Shown in pieces: positions 17,595 to 25,349 of a stretch of DNA of 64,000 bases. The notes below the pieces were generated by a model. It made no database searches, was not told where the DNA came from, and saw only the letters and a program-made list of their open reading frames with translations. Positions within the stretch are counted from its first letter, which is position 1, and each line of letters starts with the position of its first letter. The position numbers and the translations under genes were made by a program. Source of the DNA: an uncultured Halomonas sp. (GTDB taxonomy: Bacteria; Pseudomonadota; Gammaproteobacteria; Pseudomonadales; Halomonadaceae); assembly GCF_947493865.1 (NCBI RefSeq), contig NZ_CANLTC010000007.1:1-64000 (forward strand). Reading direction: 5' to 3'.

Positions 17595-18500
17595 ATGCAA
17601 GCCCATCTCGAACAACGCGCCCTGAAGATTTCCATCGCCATGACCCTGGTCGTGGCCGGCCTGGGTATCACTCTCGGCTTGCTGGCGGGCTCACAGTCCA
17701 TCTTGTTCGACGGCGTGTTTTCCAGTATCGATGCCACCATGTCGATGCTGGCGCTTTGGGTCTCGCGACTTGCCCAGCGCGAAGTCAACCAGCGTTTCCA
17801 GCTTGGCTACTGGCATTTCGAACCGATGGCAGCCGCATTCAATGGCGCCATCCTGATGCTGCTGTGCTTCTATGCCTTTCTCAATGCGGTGCAAGGGCTG
17901 ATGGAAGGCGGACGCGAACTTGCCTTTGGCATGGCGATTGCCTATGCGGTGCTGGTGGCAACGGCCTGTTTCTCCATGTATGTGTTCGAGAGTCGCCTCA
18001 ATCGAGAGGCGGATTCCGAGTTCGTGCGTATCGATATCCAGGGCTGGCTGATGGCCGCGTTGATCACCTCTGCCCTTTTGGTGGCTTTCGCCATTGCCTG
18101 GCTGCTGGAGGGTACCGCTCTCTCGCATTGGACTCCCTATGTGGATTCGCTGCTCTTGGCGGTGCTGACGCTATGCTTCATGCCGGTCCCCATTGGCATC
18201 GTGCGCCGCGCCCTGAAGGAAGTTTTCCTGATTGCGCCGAGTCACCTGGACCGGGAAGTTCACGACGCCATGCAGCAGGTGATGCAACGCGACGGCTTAC
18301 TTGACTACTACAGCCATGTCGCCAAGACCGGCCGTGGCTACTTCATCGAGATTCACATCGTCACCCAACCGGACTTTGCCAGTGGGCGCGGAATGAGCAT
18401 GCTCGACGACATCCGTGAGGAAATCGCCCTGCAATTGAGCGTCCCTCCGGCACGGCGCTGGTTTACCGTGGCCTTCACCGCCGATGCACGCTGGACCTGA
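17595..18500 (+). CDS. Cation diffusion facilitator family transporter, atypical metal site
   Basis: A 301-residue inner-membrane protein with about six hydrophobic segments and a C-terminal cytoplasmic domain ending in RWFTVAFTADARW. The TM2 region has SILFDGVFSSIDATMSMLAL, where most CDF proteins have HSxxD; here the first ligand is Asp. In the TM5 region RIDIQGWLMAALI replaces the common DxWHSLSD. Metal choice is therefore uncertain. An in-frame GTG at 17538 would add 19 residues; the ATG at 17595 gives a better match to the family start, but neither has a strong ribosome site. Confidence 0.75.
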   Translation: MQAHLEQRALKISIAMTLVVAGLGITLGLLAGSQSILFDGVFSSIDATMSMLALWVSRLAQREVNQRFQLGYWHFEPMAAAFNGAILMLLCFYAFLNAVQGLMEGGRELAFGMAIAYAVLVATACFSMYVFESRLNREADSEFVRIDIQGWLMAALITSALLVAFAIAWLLEGTALSHWTPYVDSLLLAVLTLCFMPVPIGIVRRALKEVFLIAPSHLDREVHDAMQQVMQRDGLLDYYSHVAKTGRGYFIEIHIVTQPDFASGRGMSMLDDIREEIALQLSVPPARRWFTVAFTADARWT

Positions 18501-18571
18501 GAATGCTCTTTTGCGCAGGCACTGTTAAGGTCTTATACCCGACATGCCTTTTCTTGTTTTGAGAACCACCG

Positions 18572-20380
18572 ATGACACCTCGGCCCAATCCGCGCGTCTT
18601 ATTACGCTTACTCTCGCTGCTCAGCCCCTACCGCTGGCGGCTGGTCGGCGCCGGCATCGCCCTGCTGGTAGCGTCGGGCAGCGTGCTGTTGCTGGGTCAG
18701 GGGCTACGCCTGATCATCGACCGGGGCTTCATGGCGGAAGATGTCACCAGCCTCAATCAGGCTCTGAGCGGGTTACTGGGGGTGGTTGGCGTACTGGCGA
18801 TCGCCTCGGCGGCGCGCTACTACCTGGTGACCTGGATCGGTGAGCGGTTGGCGGCGGACTTGCGCCGGCAGGTCTTCGATCACTTGTTGACCCTGGAGCC
18901 GGATTTCTTCGAAAACGGCCTGCACGACAACGGCGGTGCCGGCGAGATTCAGTCGCGTTTGACTGCGGATACCAGCGTGTTGCAGAGCCTGTTCGGTTCT
19001 TCCTTGTCAGTGGCCCTGCGCAATCTGTTGATGCTGATCGGGGCAGTTATCTTGATGCTGATCACCCAGCCCTGGCTCAGTGCGCTGGTGTTGCTGGGCA
19101 TTCCCGCGACGGTGCTGCCGATCCTGTGGTTTGGCCGACGGGTGCGGCGACTATCGCGCCATAGCCAGGACCGCATCGCCGAACTGGGGCGTTATGCCGG
19201 TGAGGCGTTGGGTGGCATTCGCACCCTACAGGCCTTCGGTCACGAAGATGAGGACAGACGTGTCTACGGTGGGCACGTGGAATCGGCCTTCGCGGTGGCC
19301 GTGGCGCGTACGCGCCAGCGCGCCTGGCTGACCGGCATCGCCATGCTAGTGGTTTTCACCGCCGTCGCCTTCATGCTATGGCAAGGCGGCCACGCGGTGT
19401 TGGCAGGCGAGATGAGCGCCGGCGAGCTGTCCGCCTTCGTTTTCTATGCGGTACTAGCGGCCGGCGCCGTGGCGGCGCTCGCGGAAGTTGCCGGTGACGT
19501 TCAGCGAGCCTCCGGCGCCGCCGAGCGTCTGCTCGAACTGCTGGATACGACGGCGAATATCCAGGCGCCCCCTGCCCCGCGCACGCTCGCGTACCCGCTA
19601 CGCGGCGAGATCGTCGCCCAGCGCCTGTGTTTCGCCTACCCCAGCCGTCCGGATACACCGGTTCTTGCAGACATCGACATTCATATTCGCCCCGGTGAAC
19701 GCATCGCGCTGGTCGGTCCCTCTGGTGCCGGCAAGAGCACGCTATTGCAATTACTGCTGCGTTTCTACGATCCCGACCAGGGACAGTTATTTCTCGATGG
19801 GGTGAATCTGCGCGATCTCGACCCCGCGGAGTTGCGTCACGCCATCGGCATGGTCGCCCAGGAGCCAGTGCTGTTCAGCGGCAGCGCGGCGGACAATATT
19901 CGCTACGGCACCCCCAATGCCAGTGGTGAAGAAGTGCATCAAGCCGCCCGGGATGCCAATGCCCTGGCATTCATCGAAGCCTTGCCCAATGGCTTCGACA
20001 GTTATCTGGGGCCGGGCGGCGTTCAGCTCTCCGGGGGGCAACGACAGCGTCTTGCGATCGCTCGGGCGCTATTACGAAACCCCACCGTCTTGCTGCTCGA
20101 CGAGGCCACCAGTGCCCTGGACGCGGAAAGCGAACGGCTGGTACAAGAGGCGCTGGACCGGCTGATGGTGGGTCGTACCAGCCTGGTGGTGGCCCATCGC
20201 CTGGCCACGGTGGTGGCCGCGGATCGCCTGCTGGTCTTCGATCATGGTCGACTGGTCGGCGTCGGCACGCATGCTCAACTGCTCGAGAGCAATTCGCTCT
20301 ATCGTCATCTGGCCAGCCTGCAATTCGACCTCGACGTACAGAACACGGATAGCTCCCCAAACCTGGAGACACACTCATGA
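18572..20380 (+). CDS. ABC-type exporter, fused membrane and ATPase domains
   Basis: A 602-residue half-transporter of the MsbA/MDR type. The N-terminal ~330 residues form the six-helix membrane domain; the C-terminal domain has Walker A GPSGAGKST, Q-loop MVAQEPVLFSG, signature LSGGQRQRLAIARALL, Walker B VLLLDEATSALD and the switch His in VVAHRL. It likely works as a homodimer; the exported substrate is unknown. The stop overlaps the start of the following dehydrogenase gene (ATGA), suggesting a two-gene operon. Confidence 0.9.
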   Translation: MTPRPNPRVLLRLLSLLSPYRWRLVGAGIALLVASGSVLLLGQGLRLIIDRGFMAEDVTSLNQALSGLLGVVGVLAIASAARYYLVTWIGERLAADLRRQVFDHLLTLEPDFFENGLHDNGGAGEIQSRLTADTSVLQSLFGSSLSVALRNLLMLIGAVILMLITQPWLSALVLLGIPATVLPILWFGRRVRRLSRHSQDRIAELGRYAGEALGGIRTLQAFGHEDEDRRVYGGHVESAFAVAVARTRQRAWLTGIAMLVVFTAVAFMLWQGGHAVLAGEMSAGELSAFVFYAVLAAGAVAALAEVAGDVQRASGAAERLLELLDTTANIQAPPAPRTLAYPLRGEIVAQRLCFAYPSRPDTPVLADIDIHIRPGERIALVGPSGAGKSTLLQLLLRFYDPDQGQLFLDGVNLRDLDPAELRHAIGMVAQEPVLFSGSAADNIRYGTPNASGEEVHQAARDANALAFIEALPNGFDSYLGPGGVQLSGGQRQRLAIARALLRNPTVLLLDEATSALDAESERLVQEALDRLMVGRTSLVVAHRLATVVAADRLLVFDHGRLVGVGTHAQLLESNSLYRHLASLQFDLDVQNTDSSPNLETHS

Positions 20381-21273
20381 CCTTACCTCGCCTCGGTTTC
20401 ATCGGTATCGGCCTGATGGGCGAACCCATGACGCATCGCCTGCTGGAAGCCGGCTTCAGCGTCACGGTGTTCAACCGCAGCCCCGACAAGACGCACGGGG
20501 TCGCGGCCGCCGGCGCACGCGTCGCGACCTCGATCGTCGAGTTGGTCGGCGAGGTGGACGTCATCCTGCTGTGCCTGGCCAATACCGCAGCGGTCGAGGA
20601 AGTGGTATTTGGAAACGAGAGCGTCGCCGCTCATGCTCGCTCCGGCCAACGGCTGGTGGATTTTTCCAGCAGCGATCCCGCCGCGACCCGGGATTTCGCC
20701 TCACGCCTGCACGCCGAATGCGGCATACCCTGGATCGATGCCCCGGTGTCCGGGGGCGTGGCCGGCGCCGAGTCGGGAAGCCTTGCGATAATGTGCGGCG
20801 GCGATGCGGGCGACATCGAGGCGCTGCGTTCACTTCTCGCTCCCCTGGCGTCTCGTATTACTCATATGGGGCCGGTGGGCAGCGGCCAGGTGACCAAGGT
20901 GTGCAATCAGATGATCGTTGGCTGCAACGCCCTGGTCATCGCCGAGATGATGGCCCTGGCGGAGGCCAGCGGTGTCGATGCCACGCGAATTCCCGAGGCG
21001 CTTGCCGGTGGTTTCGCGGATTCCAAACCGTTTCAGCTTCTGGCACCCCGCATGGCGGCCGATGATTTCGAGAACCCTGCCTGGCATGTGCGTACCCTGC
21101 TCAAGGATCTCGACATGGCGGTGGCCCAAAGCCAACGTAGCGCAAGCGCCATTCCCATGAGTGGCCTTGCGGCGCAGCTTTTTCGACAGCACGCTAGCCT
21201 GGGTAATGCAGAGCGCGATCCGGCAACCTTGATCGAGCGTTATCGTCACCTGCCACTGAAATCGTGTGAATGA
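20377..21273 (+). CDS. NAD(P)-dependent beta-hydroxyacid dehydrogenase (3-hydroxyisobutyrate dehydrogenase family)
   Basis: A 298-residue two-domain enzyme. N-terminal GFIGIGLMGEPMTHRLLEAGF is the dinucleotide-binding motif. DAPVSGGVAGAESGSLAIMCGG is the substrate-binding signature, and GSGQVTKVCNQMIVG contains the catalytic Lys. Substrate could be 3-hydroxyisobutyrate, tartronate semialdehyde or a similar beta-hydroxyacid. The Asn after NRS in the first domain (FNRSPDK) is often linked to NADP use. It overlaps the ABC exporter gene by four bases. Confidence 0.85.
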   Translation: MTLPRLGFIGIGLMGEPMTHRLLEAGFSVTVFNRSPDKTHGVAAAGARVATSIVELVGEVDVILLCLANTAAVEEVVFGNESVAAHARSGQRLVDFSSSDPAATRDFASRLHAECGIPWIDAPVSGGVAGAESGSLAIMCGGDAGDIEALRSLLAPLASRITHMGPVGSGQVTKVCNQMIVGCNALVIAEMMALAEASGVDATRIPEALAGGFADSKPFQLLAPRMAADDFENPAWHVRTLLKDLDMAVAQSQRSASAIPMSGLAAQLFRQHASLGNAERDPATLIERYRHLPLKSCE

Positions 21274-21315
21274 TCGATACGACTTTCATGATTTTTTTGC
21301 ACTGCGAGTATTCAA

Positions 21316-21345
21316 TATAGCTAAATAGAGGCCGATAATAGCTTT
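21316..21345. promoter_or_regulatory. ATAGC-type elements upstream of the diguanylate cyclase gene
   Basis: TATAGC (21316-21321) and ATAATAGCTTT (21335-21345) lie in the AT-rich 121-base gap before the GGDEF gene. The second element is identical over 11 bases to 24630-24640 in the leader of the SatD-like gene, with further A-rich similarity downstream. A regulatory role is inferred from this sharing only. Confidence 0.35.
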
Positions 21346-21394
21346 GAAAATAACGACAACAATGGTTGTCCATTCCCTTCGATAGCGATGGCTC

Positions 21395-22318
21395 ATGCGG
21401 CTCCTACCACTCAGAATTCTCTTTCATCGATACATACTTTCGATCATGGCAGCTCTGCTGTTCCTGGCAGGCCTCGTGCTTTGGTACCAGATGAGCGCTT
21501 TCCTCGCCAAGCAGAGCATCCCCGCATCAAGCCCCGAGTTTCTGAGCCTCACCGTTCTGATCGCGGTGATCGTTCTGCTGCTGCTCACCACCGTGGTCAT
21601 CTTGACGCAGCGTTACTTGCTGCACCGAGTGCATCTACTCGTGGATTACGTAAAGGGCCAACAGCAAGGCCTTGTCAGGCAACCGCCCCTGACACTGCTG
21701 AAAAATCGCGACGACATCGCTCTGCTTACCGGTGAGATTCACTCACTGCTGGAAGCCCTCAAGCAACACAACGAGACATTGCGCGAGCAGTCCCTCATCG
21801 ATCCCTTGACCGGGCTTGGCAATCGGCGCCTGCTGGAACAACGCCTGGAGATCGCACTGCCCATGACACGCCGGCGCATGGTGCCCTTGTCGATCCTCAT
21901 GATCGATGTCGATCACTTCAAGGCTTACAACGATCATTATGGTCACCCCGCCGGCGATACCTGCCTGGTCGAGATTGCCAATGTCCTGCGCGACACCTTC
22001 CGACGCGAAACGGATATTCTCATTCGCCTGGGTGGCGAAGAATTCCTGGTCGTGCTTCTCGATAGTGACGAAGGCCCGGCCCTGGCCCTTGCCGAGGCCA
22101 TGCGCAGCATGTTGCAGGCGTTAGGCATCCCCCATGCCTCGTCACCCTCGCACTCGATCGTGACCGTGAGCATCGGGGTCGCTACTGCCAAGCCCGGCAC
22201 GCGAATCGATGCGGACAGCCTGATCGCCTGTGCCGACGCCGCGCTTTATCAGTGCAAGGCTCAAGGGCGCAATCGTATCCTGGGCCGTACCGTGGAAGGC
22301 GATCTGCTGGCTCGATAG
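21395..22318 (+). CDS. Membrane-anchored diguanylate cyclase
   Basis: Makes cyclic di-GMP from GTP. The 307-residue protein has two membrane helices (about residues 12-32 and 47-70), a short signalling helix, and a C-terminal GGDEF domain from about residue 130: DPLTGLGNRRLLEQRL, DVDHFKAYNDHYGH, and the active-site variant RLGGEEF. RETD five residues before GGEEF is an intact inhibitory I-site. There is no recognisable periplasmic sensor domain; the loop between helices is short. A second c-di-GMP protein, an EAL phosphodiesterase, lies 7 kb downstream. Confidence 0.92.
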   Translation: MRLLPLRILFHRYILSIMAALLFLAGLVLWYQMSAFLAKQSIPASSPEFLSLTVLIAVIVLLLLTTVVILTQRYLLHRVHLLVDYVKGQQQGLVRQPPLTLLKNRDDIALLTGEIHSLLEALKQHNETLREQSLIDPLTGLGNRRLLEQRLEIALPMTRRRMVPLSILMIDVDHFKAYNDHYGHPAGDTCLVEIANVLRDTFRRETDILIRLGGEEFLVVLLDSDEGPALALAEAMRSMLQALGIPHASSPSHSIVTVSIGVATAKPGTRIDADSLIACADAALYQCKAQGRNRILGRTVEGDLLAR

Positions 22319-22421
22319 CCCCTGGTCCCGCTTTGAATCGAGACACCCTCGGGATGCCATGAATTGAGCTGCGATGGCCACTCTCGTACACTCGATCGAC
22401 GTCTTTCAACAGGAAAACATC

Positions 22422-23279
22422 ATGGCTTTCGCAGGAACGTCGAGCTATATCGCCACGGATGCGCTGCGCCTGGCCGTCGATGCCGCGGTGATGCTGGAAC
22501 GGCCGCTGCTGATCAAGGGCGAACCCGGCACCGGCAAAACGCTGCTTGCCGAGGAGCTGGCCCAGTCGCTGGATACCCGCCTCATCACCTGGCACATCAA
22601 GTCCACCACCAAGGCCCAGCAGGGGCTTTATGAATACGACGCGGTCAGTCGTCTGCGGGATTCCCAACTGGGTGTGGAAGGGGTGGAGAACGTTGCCAAC
22701 TACATCCGCCCCGGCAAATTATGGGAGGCCTTCGAGGCGGATCAGCGCGTTGTCTTGCTGATCGACGAGATCGACAAGGCGGATATCGAGTTCCCCAACG
22801 ATCTGCTCCAGGAACTCGATCGCATGGAGTTCTACGTCTACGAGACCGATCGAACCATCCGTGCTCGCCATCGCCCGATCATCGTCATCACCTCGAACAA
22901 CGAAAAGGAGCTGCCGGATGCCTTCCTGCGTCGCTGCTTCTTTCACTACATCGAGTTCCCGGACCGTCAGACGCTGAAACAGATCGTCGATGTACACTTT
23001 CCCGAGATCGAATCGCGGCTGGTGGCCCAGGCGCTGGAGGTGTTCTTCGATCTGCGCGAGGCACCGGGACTGAAGAAGAAGCCCTCCACTTCGGAGCTTA
23101 TCGACTGGCTCAAGTTGCTGATGGCGGACGAGCTCTCCCGGGAAGCGCTGTATCAAAGCGACCCGAGCCAGGCACTACCCCCGCTGGCCGGCGCCCTGGT
23201 CAAGAACGAGCAGGACAGCACCCTGTTGCATCGACTGGCCTTCATGATGCGCCGCCAGCGTTCCAGCCAAGGCCGCTGA
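22422..23279 (+). CDS. MoxR-family AAA+ ATPase
   Basis: A 285-residue single AAA+ module: Walker A GEPGTGKT, Walker B VVLLIDEIDKAD, sensor-type ITSNNEKELPDAFLRRCFFHYIEFPD. MoxR proteins act as chaperones that mature or load metal into partner complexes together with a VWA protein, and that partner follows immediately. ATG 22422 has AGGAAA just upstream; an in-frame ATG at 22374 adds 16 residues without a ribosome site. Three bases separate it from the VWA gene. Confidence 0.88.
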   Translation: MAFAGTSSYIATDALRLAVDAAVMLERPLLIKGEPGTGKTLLAEELAQSLDTRLITWHIKSTTKAQQGLYEYDAVSRLRDSQLGVEGVENVANYIRPGKLWEAFEADQRVVLLIDEIDKADIEFPNDLLQELDRMEFYVYETDRTIRARHRPIIVITSNNEKELPDAFLRRCFFHYIEFPDRQTLKQIVDVHFPEIESRLVAQALEVFFDLREAPGLKKKPSTSELIDWLKLLMADELSREALYQSDPSQALPPLAGALVKNEQDSTLLHRLAFMMRRQRSSQGR

Positions 23280-23282
23280 GTC

Positions 23283-24458
23283 ATGTTTCTCGGCCTGTTC
23301 GATACGCTAAAGCGCGCCGGTGTGCCGGTATCGCTACGCGAGCTGCTTGATCTGCATGCCGCCCTCGAGCGCGGCGTGGTGTTTGCCGACAGCGAGGCCT
23401 TCTACCGCCTGGCCCGGCTGATCCTGATCAAGGACGAACGCTATTTCGACCGTTTCGATCGCGCTTTCGGCGCCTGGTTCAAGGGCATCGAGGATCTGGA
23501 TTCCGCCATCGAGGCGTTGATCCCGGAAGAGTGGCTGCGGCGCGAGTTCGAGAAATCTTTGACCGAGGAGGAGAAGGCGGAGATTCACTCCCTGGGTGGG
23601 CTTGAGAAGTTGATCGAGACTTTCAAGCAGCGCCTAGAGGAACAGAAGGAACGCCACGCCGGGGGCAACAAATGGATCGGCACCGGCGGCACCAGCCCCT
23701 TCGGCGCCTATGGCTACAACCCGGAAGGGGTTCGTATTGGCCAGGACGGCTCTCGCCATCGGCGTGCGGTGAAGGTGTGGGACGAGCGCCATTTTCGCGA
23801 CTACGACGACTCCCTCGAACTCGGCACCCGCAACCTGCAGATGGCGCTGCGTCGCTTGCGGCGTTTTGCCCGCACCGGCGCCGGGGAAGAGTTCGATATC
23901 GACGCCACCATCGAGGCCACGGCTCGAGATAACGGCCTGCTCAATATTCGCCTGCGACCGGAACGCCACAATGCGATAAAGCTGCTGCTGTTGCTCGATG
24001 TAGGCGGCTCCATGGACGATCACATCCGTGTCTGCGAGGAGCTGTTCTCCGCCTGTCGCAGCGAATTCAAGCATCTCGAGCACTTCTACTTCCATAACTG
24101 TATTTATGAAGGCCTGTGGCGGGACAATCGGCGCCGGGACAAGCGCATCAGCACCCAGGAAGTGCTGCGCACCTTCGGCACCGACTATAAAGTGGTGATC
24201 GTCGGCGATGCAGCGATGTCGCCCTATGAAATCACCCATCCCGGCGGCAGCGTCGAGCATTTCAACCAGGAAGCCGGTGCCACCTGGCTAAAACGGCTTA
24301 CCGCCAAGTTCGACAAGCTGGTCTGGTTGAACCCGATGCCGCTCCGTGCCTGGGAGTACACCCATTCCACCCAGCTGATTCGCCATCTGATCGACGAGCG
24401 AATGTATCCCACAACCATCGAAGGACTGGAGGCCTCGATCCGCGAGTTGCTTCGCTGA
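23283..24458 (+). CDS. VWA-domain CoxE-like protein
   Basis: A 391-residue protein with an N-terminal helical domain and a C-terminal von Willebrand A-like domain. The metal-ion-dependent adhesion motif appears as LLLLLDVGGSMDDH, the DxGGSM form common in CoxE-like and MoxR-partner VWA proteins. GTDYKVVIVGDAAMSPYE is a further conserved block. It forms a two-gene unit with the MoxR ATPase. The nearest possible client with a metal cofactor is the molybdenum hydroxylase about 11 kb upstream, but distance makes that link speculative. Confidence 0.85.
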   Translation: MFLGLFDTLKRAGVPVSLRELLDLHAALERGVVFADSEAFYRLARLILIKDERYFDRFDRAFGAWFKGIEDLDSAIEALIPEEWLRREFEKSLTEEEKAEIHSLGGLEKLIETFKQRLEEQKERHAGGNKWIGTGGTSPFGAYGYNPEGVRIGQDGSRHRRAVKVWDERHFRDYDDSLELGTRNLQMALRRLRRFARTGAGEEFDIDATIEATARDNGLLNIRLRPERHNAIKLLLLLDVGGSMDDHIRVCEELFSACRSEFKHLEHFYFHNCIYEGLWRDNRRRDKRISTQEVLRTFGTDYKVVIVGDAAMSPYEITHPGGSVEHFNQEAGATWLKRLTAKFDKLVWLNPMPLRAWEYTHSTQLIRHLIDERMYPTTIEGLEASIRELLR

Positions 24459-24460
24459 CT

Positions 24461-24488
24461 ACTTTGTTACAGGACGATACAACAAAGT
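24461..24488. terminator. Hairpin after the MoxR-VWA pair
   Basis: ACTTTGTT (24461-24468) and AACAAAGT (24481-24488) form a perfect 8-bp stem with a 12-base loop, starting two bases after the VWA stop. There is no T-run after it, so it may act as an mRNA 3' end stabiliser rather than an intrinsic terminator. Confidence 0.35.
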
Positions 24489-24499
24489 GGGATGAGTAT

Positions 24500-24532
24500 T
24501 TGCCTACGTCAAAACACTGTATATAATTACAG
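24500..24532 (+). promoter_or_regulatory. SOS-like promoter: LexA box over a TATAAT -10
   Basis: CTGTATATAATTACAG (24517-24532) fits the gammaproteobacterial LexA consensus CTGT-N8-ACAG, with the preferred alternating AT core. It contains a perfect TATAAT (24522-24527), and TTGCCT (24500-24505) sits 16 bases upstream as a -35. LexA bound here would block the promoter. The next gene is the SatD-like one, 164 bases downstream. Site calling by eye; LexA itself is not in the window. Confidence 0.6.
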
Positions 24533-24549
24533 TTATGATTCTCGCGGGG

Positions 24550-24665
24550 TTGAACTCAATAGCTATATAGCACTATTATTCTAAATAATAGCCCTATTTA
24601 GCTATAAACTTTATAGTCATCGATCGTTCATAATAGCTTTAAAAGGCTATAAATCATGATTATAG
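24550..24665 (+). promoter_or_regulatory. Second promoter and cluster of ATAGC/GCTAT elements before the SatD-like gene
   Basis: This AT-rich leader carries TTGAAC (24550-24555) and TATTAT (24574-24579), spacing 18, as a second promoter. At least six ATAGC/GCTAT elements follow or overlap: palindrome ATAGCTAT (24559-24566), TATAGCACTAT (24566-24576), ATAGCCCTAT (24588-24597), TTTAGCTATAAA (24597-24608), ATAGC...GCTAT (24633-24650), and TATAGC (24661-24666 region). The density suggests binding of a dedicated regulator; the HTH-bearing product of the next gene is the obvious candidate. No further gene is seen in 24459-24695. Confidence 0.5.
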
Positions 24666-24695
24666 CGGTTCATCACTATCGTGGATTAACCAAAG

Positions 24696-25337
24696 ATGGC
24701 GACCAATATTGGTGTACTGACCGGTGATGTGGTGGGGTCTCAACGAATCAAGGACAAGGATCGCTTCAATCGCACGCTGGATACGGTATTGAGCCTCATC
24801 GAAGCGCGCTTCGATGCCCGCTGCGATCGCTATCGCGGTGATGGTTTCCAGGTGGTCGTTCCCGATCCGGGCGACAGCACGACGGCTGCGATACTGATTC
24901 GCGCGGCGCTGATTCAGCAGTCGCCCTCCCGGCAGGATATGTGGGATGCGCGCATCGTCATCGGCGTTGGATCAGGCGAGGTTCCCGAAGTCGGGCATTT
25001 TGGCCAGGCCGATGGCCAGGCATTCGTGCTGTCCGGCCAGGGTCTTGATGACTTGAGTGACAAGACGGATCGCCTGGCTATCGTCACCTTGACACCCGAA
25101 CTCGACGAAACATTGTCGCTGATGACCCGTTTCGCCGACGACATCATAAGCCACTGGTCGCGTTTTTCGGCGGAGGTCGTGACATTGAGCCTACTGCACG
25201 AAGAGTCTCAACAGGCGCTGGCCCAACGGCTCGGACGCGCTCAACCGACCATCAATCGTCGTCTGGCCGTGGCCCGCTGGCCGTTGATCCGGGATTATCT
25301 GGCCTATACCGCGGCGAGGCTGGCCGAGGCTGGTTAA
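24696..25337 (+). CDS. SatD-family protein with cyclase-like motifs and C-terminal HTH
   Basis: A 213-residue soluble protein resembling the SatD family, whose biochemical role is not established. What can be seen: an N-terminal LTGDVVGSQ (Asp11) and, 38 residues later, RYRGDGFQVVV (Asp49). Together they resemble the two metal-binding motifs of class III nucleotide cyclases (DIVGS...GDGF). The C-terminal ~45 residues (SLLHEESQQALAQRLGRAQPTINRRLAVARW) look like a helix-turn-helix, so DNA binding and autoregulation are plausible. The ATG at 24696 has a weak ribosome site. A membrane protein gene follows after 12 bases. The cyclase idea is an inference from two short motifs only. Confidence 0.7.
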   Translation: MATNIGVLTGDVVGSQRIKDKDRFNRTLDTVLSLIEARFDARCDRYRGDGFQVVVPDPGDSTTAAILIRAALIQQSPSRQDMWDARIVIGVGSGEVPEVGHFGQADGQAFVLSGQGLDDLSDKTDRLAIVTLTPELDETLSLMTRFADDIISHWSRFSAEVVTLSLLHEESQQALAQRLGRAQPTINRRLAVARWPLIRDYLAYTAARLAEAG

Positions 25338-25349
25338 AAAGGTACTGTT

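Noticed and set aside
24535..24570. 11-codon open frame (MILAGLNSIAI) just after the LexA box
   Set aside because: No ribosome site and too short to judge; an SOS-induced peptide was considered but nothing else supports it.
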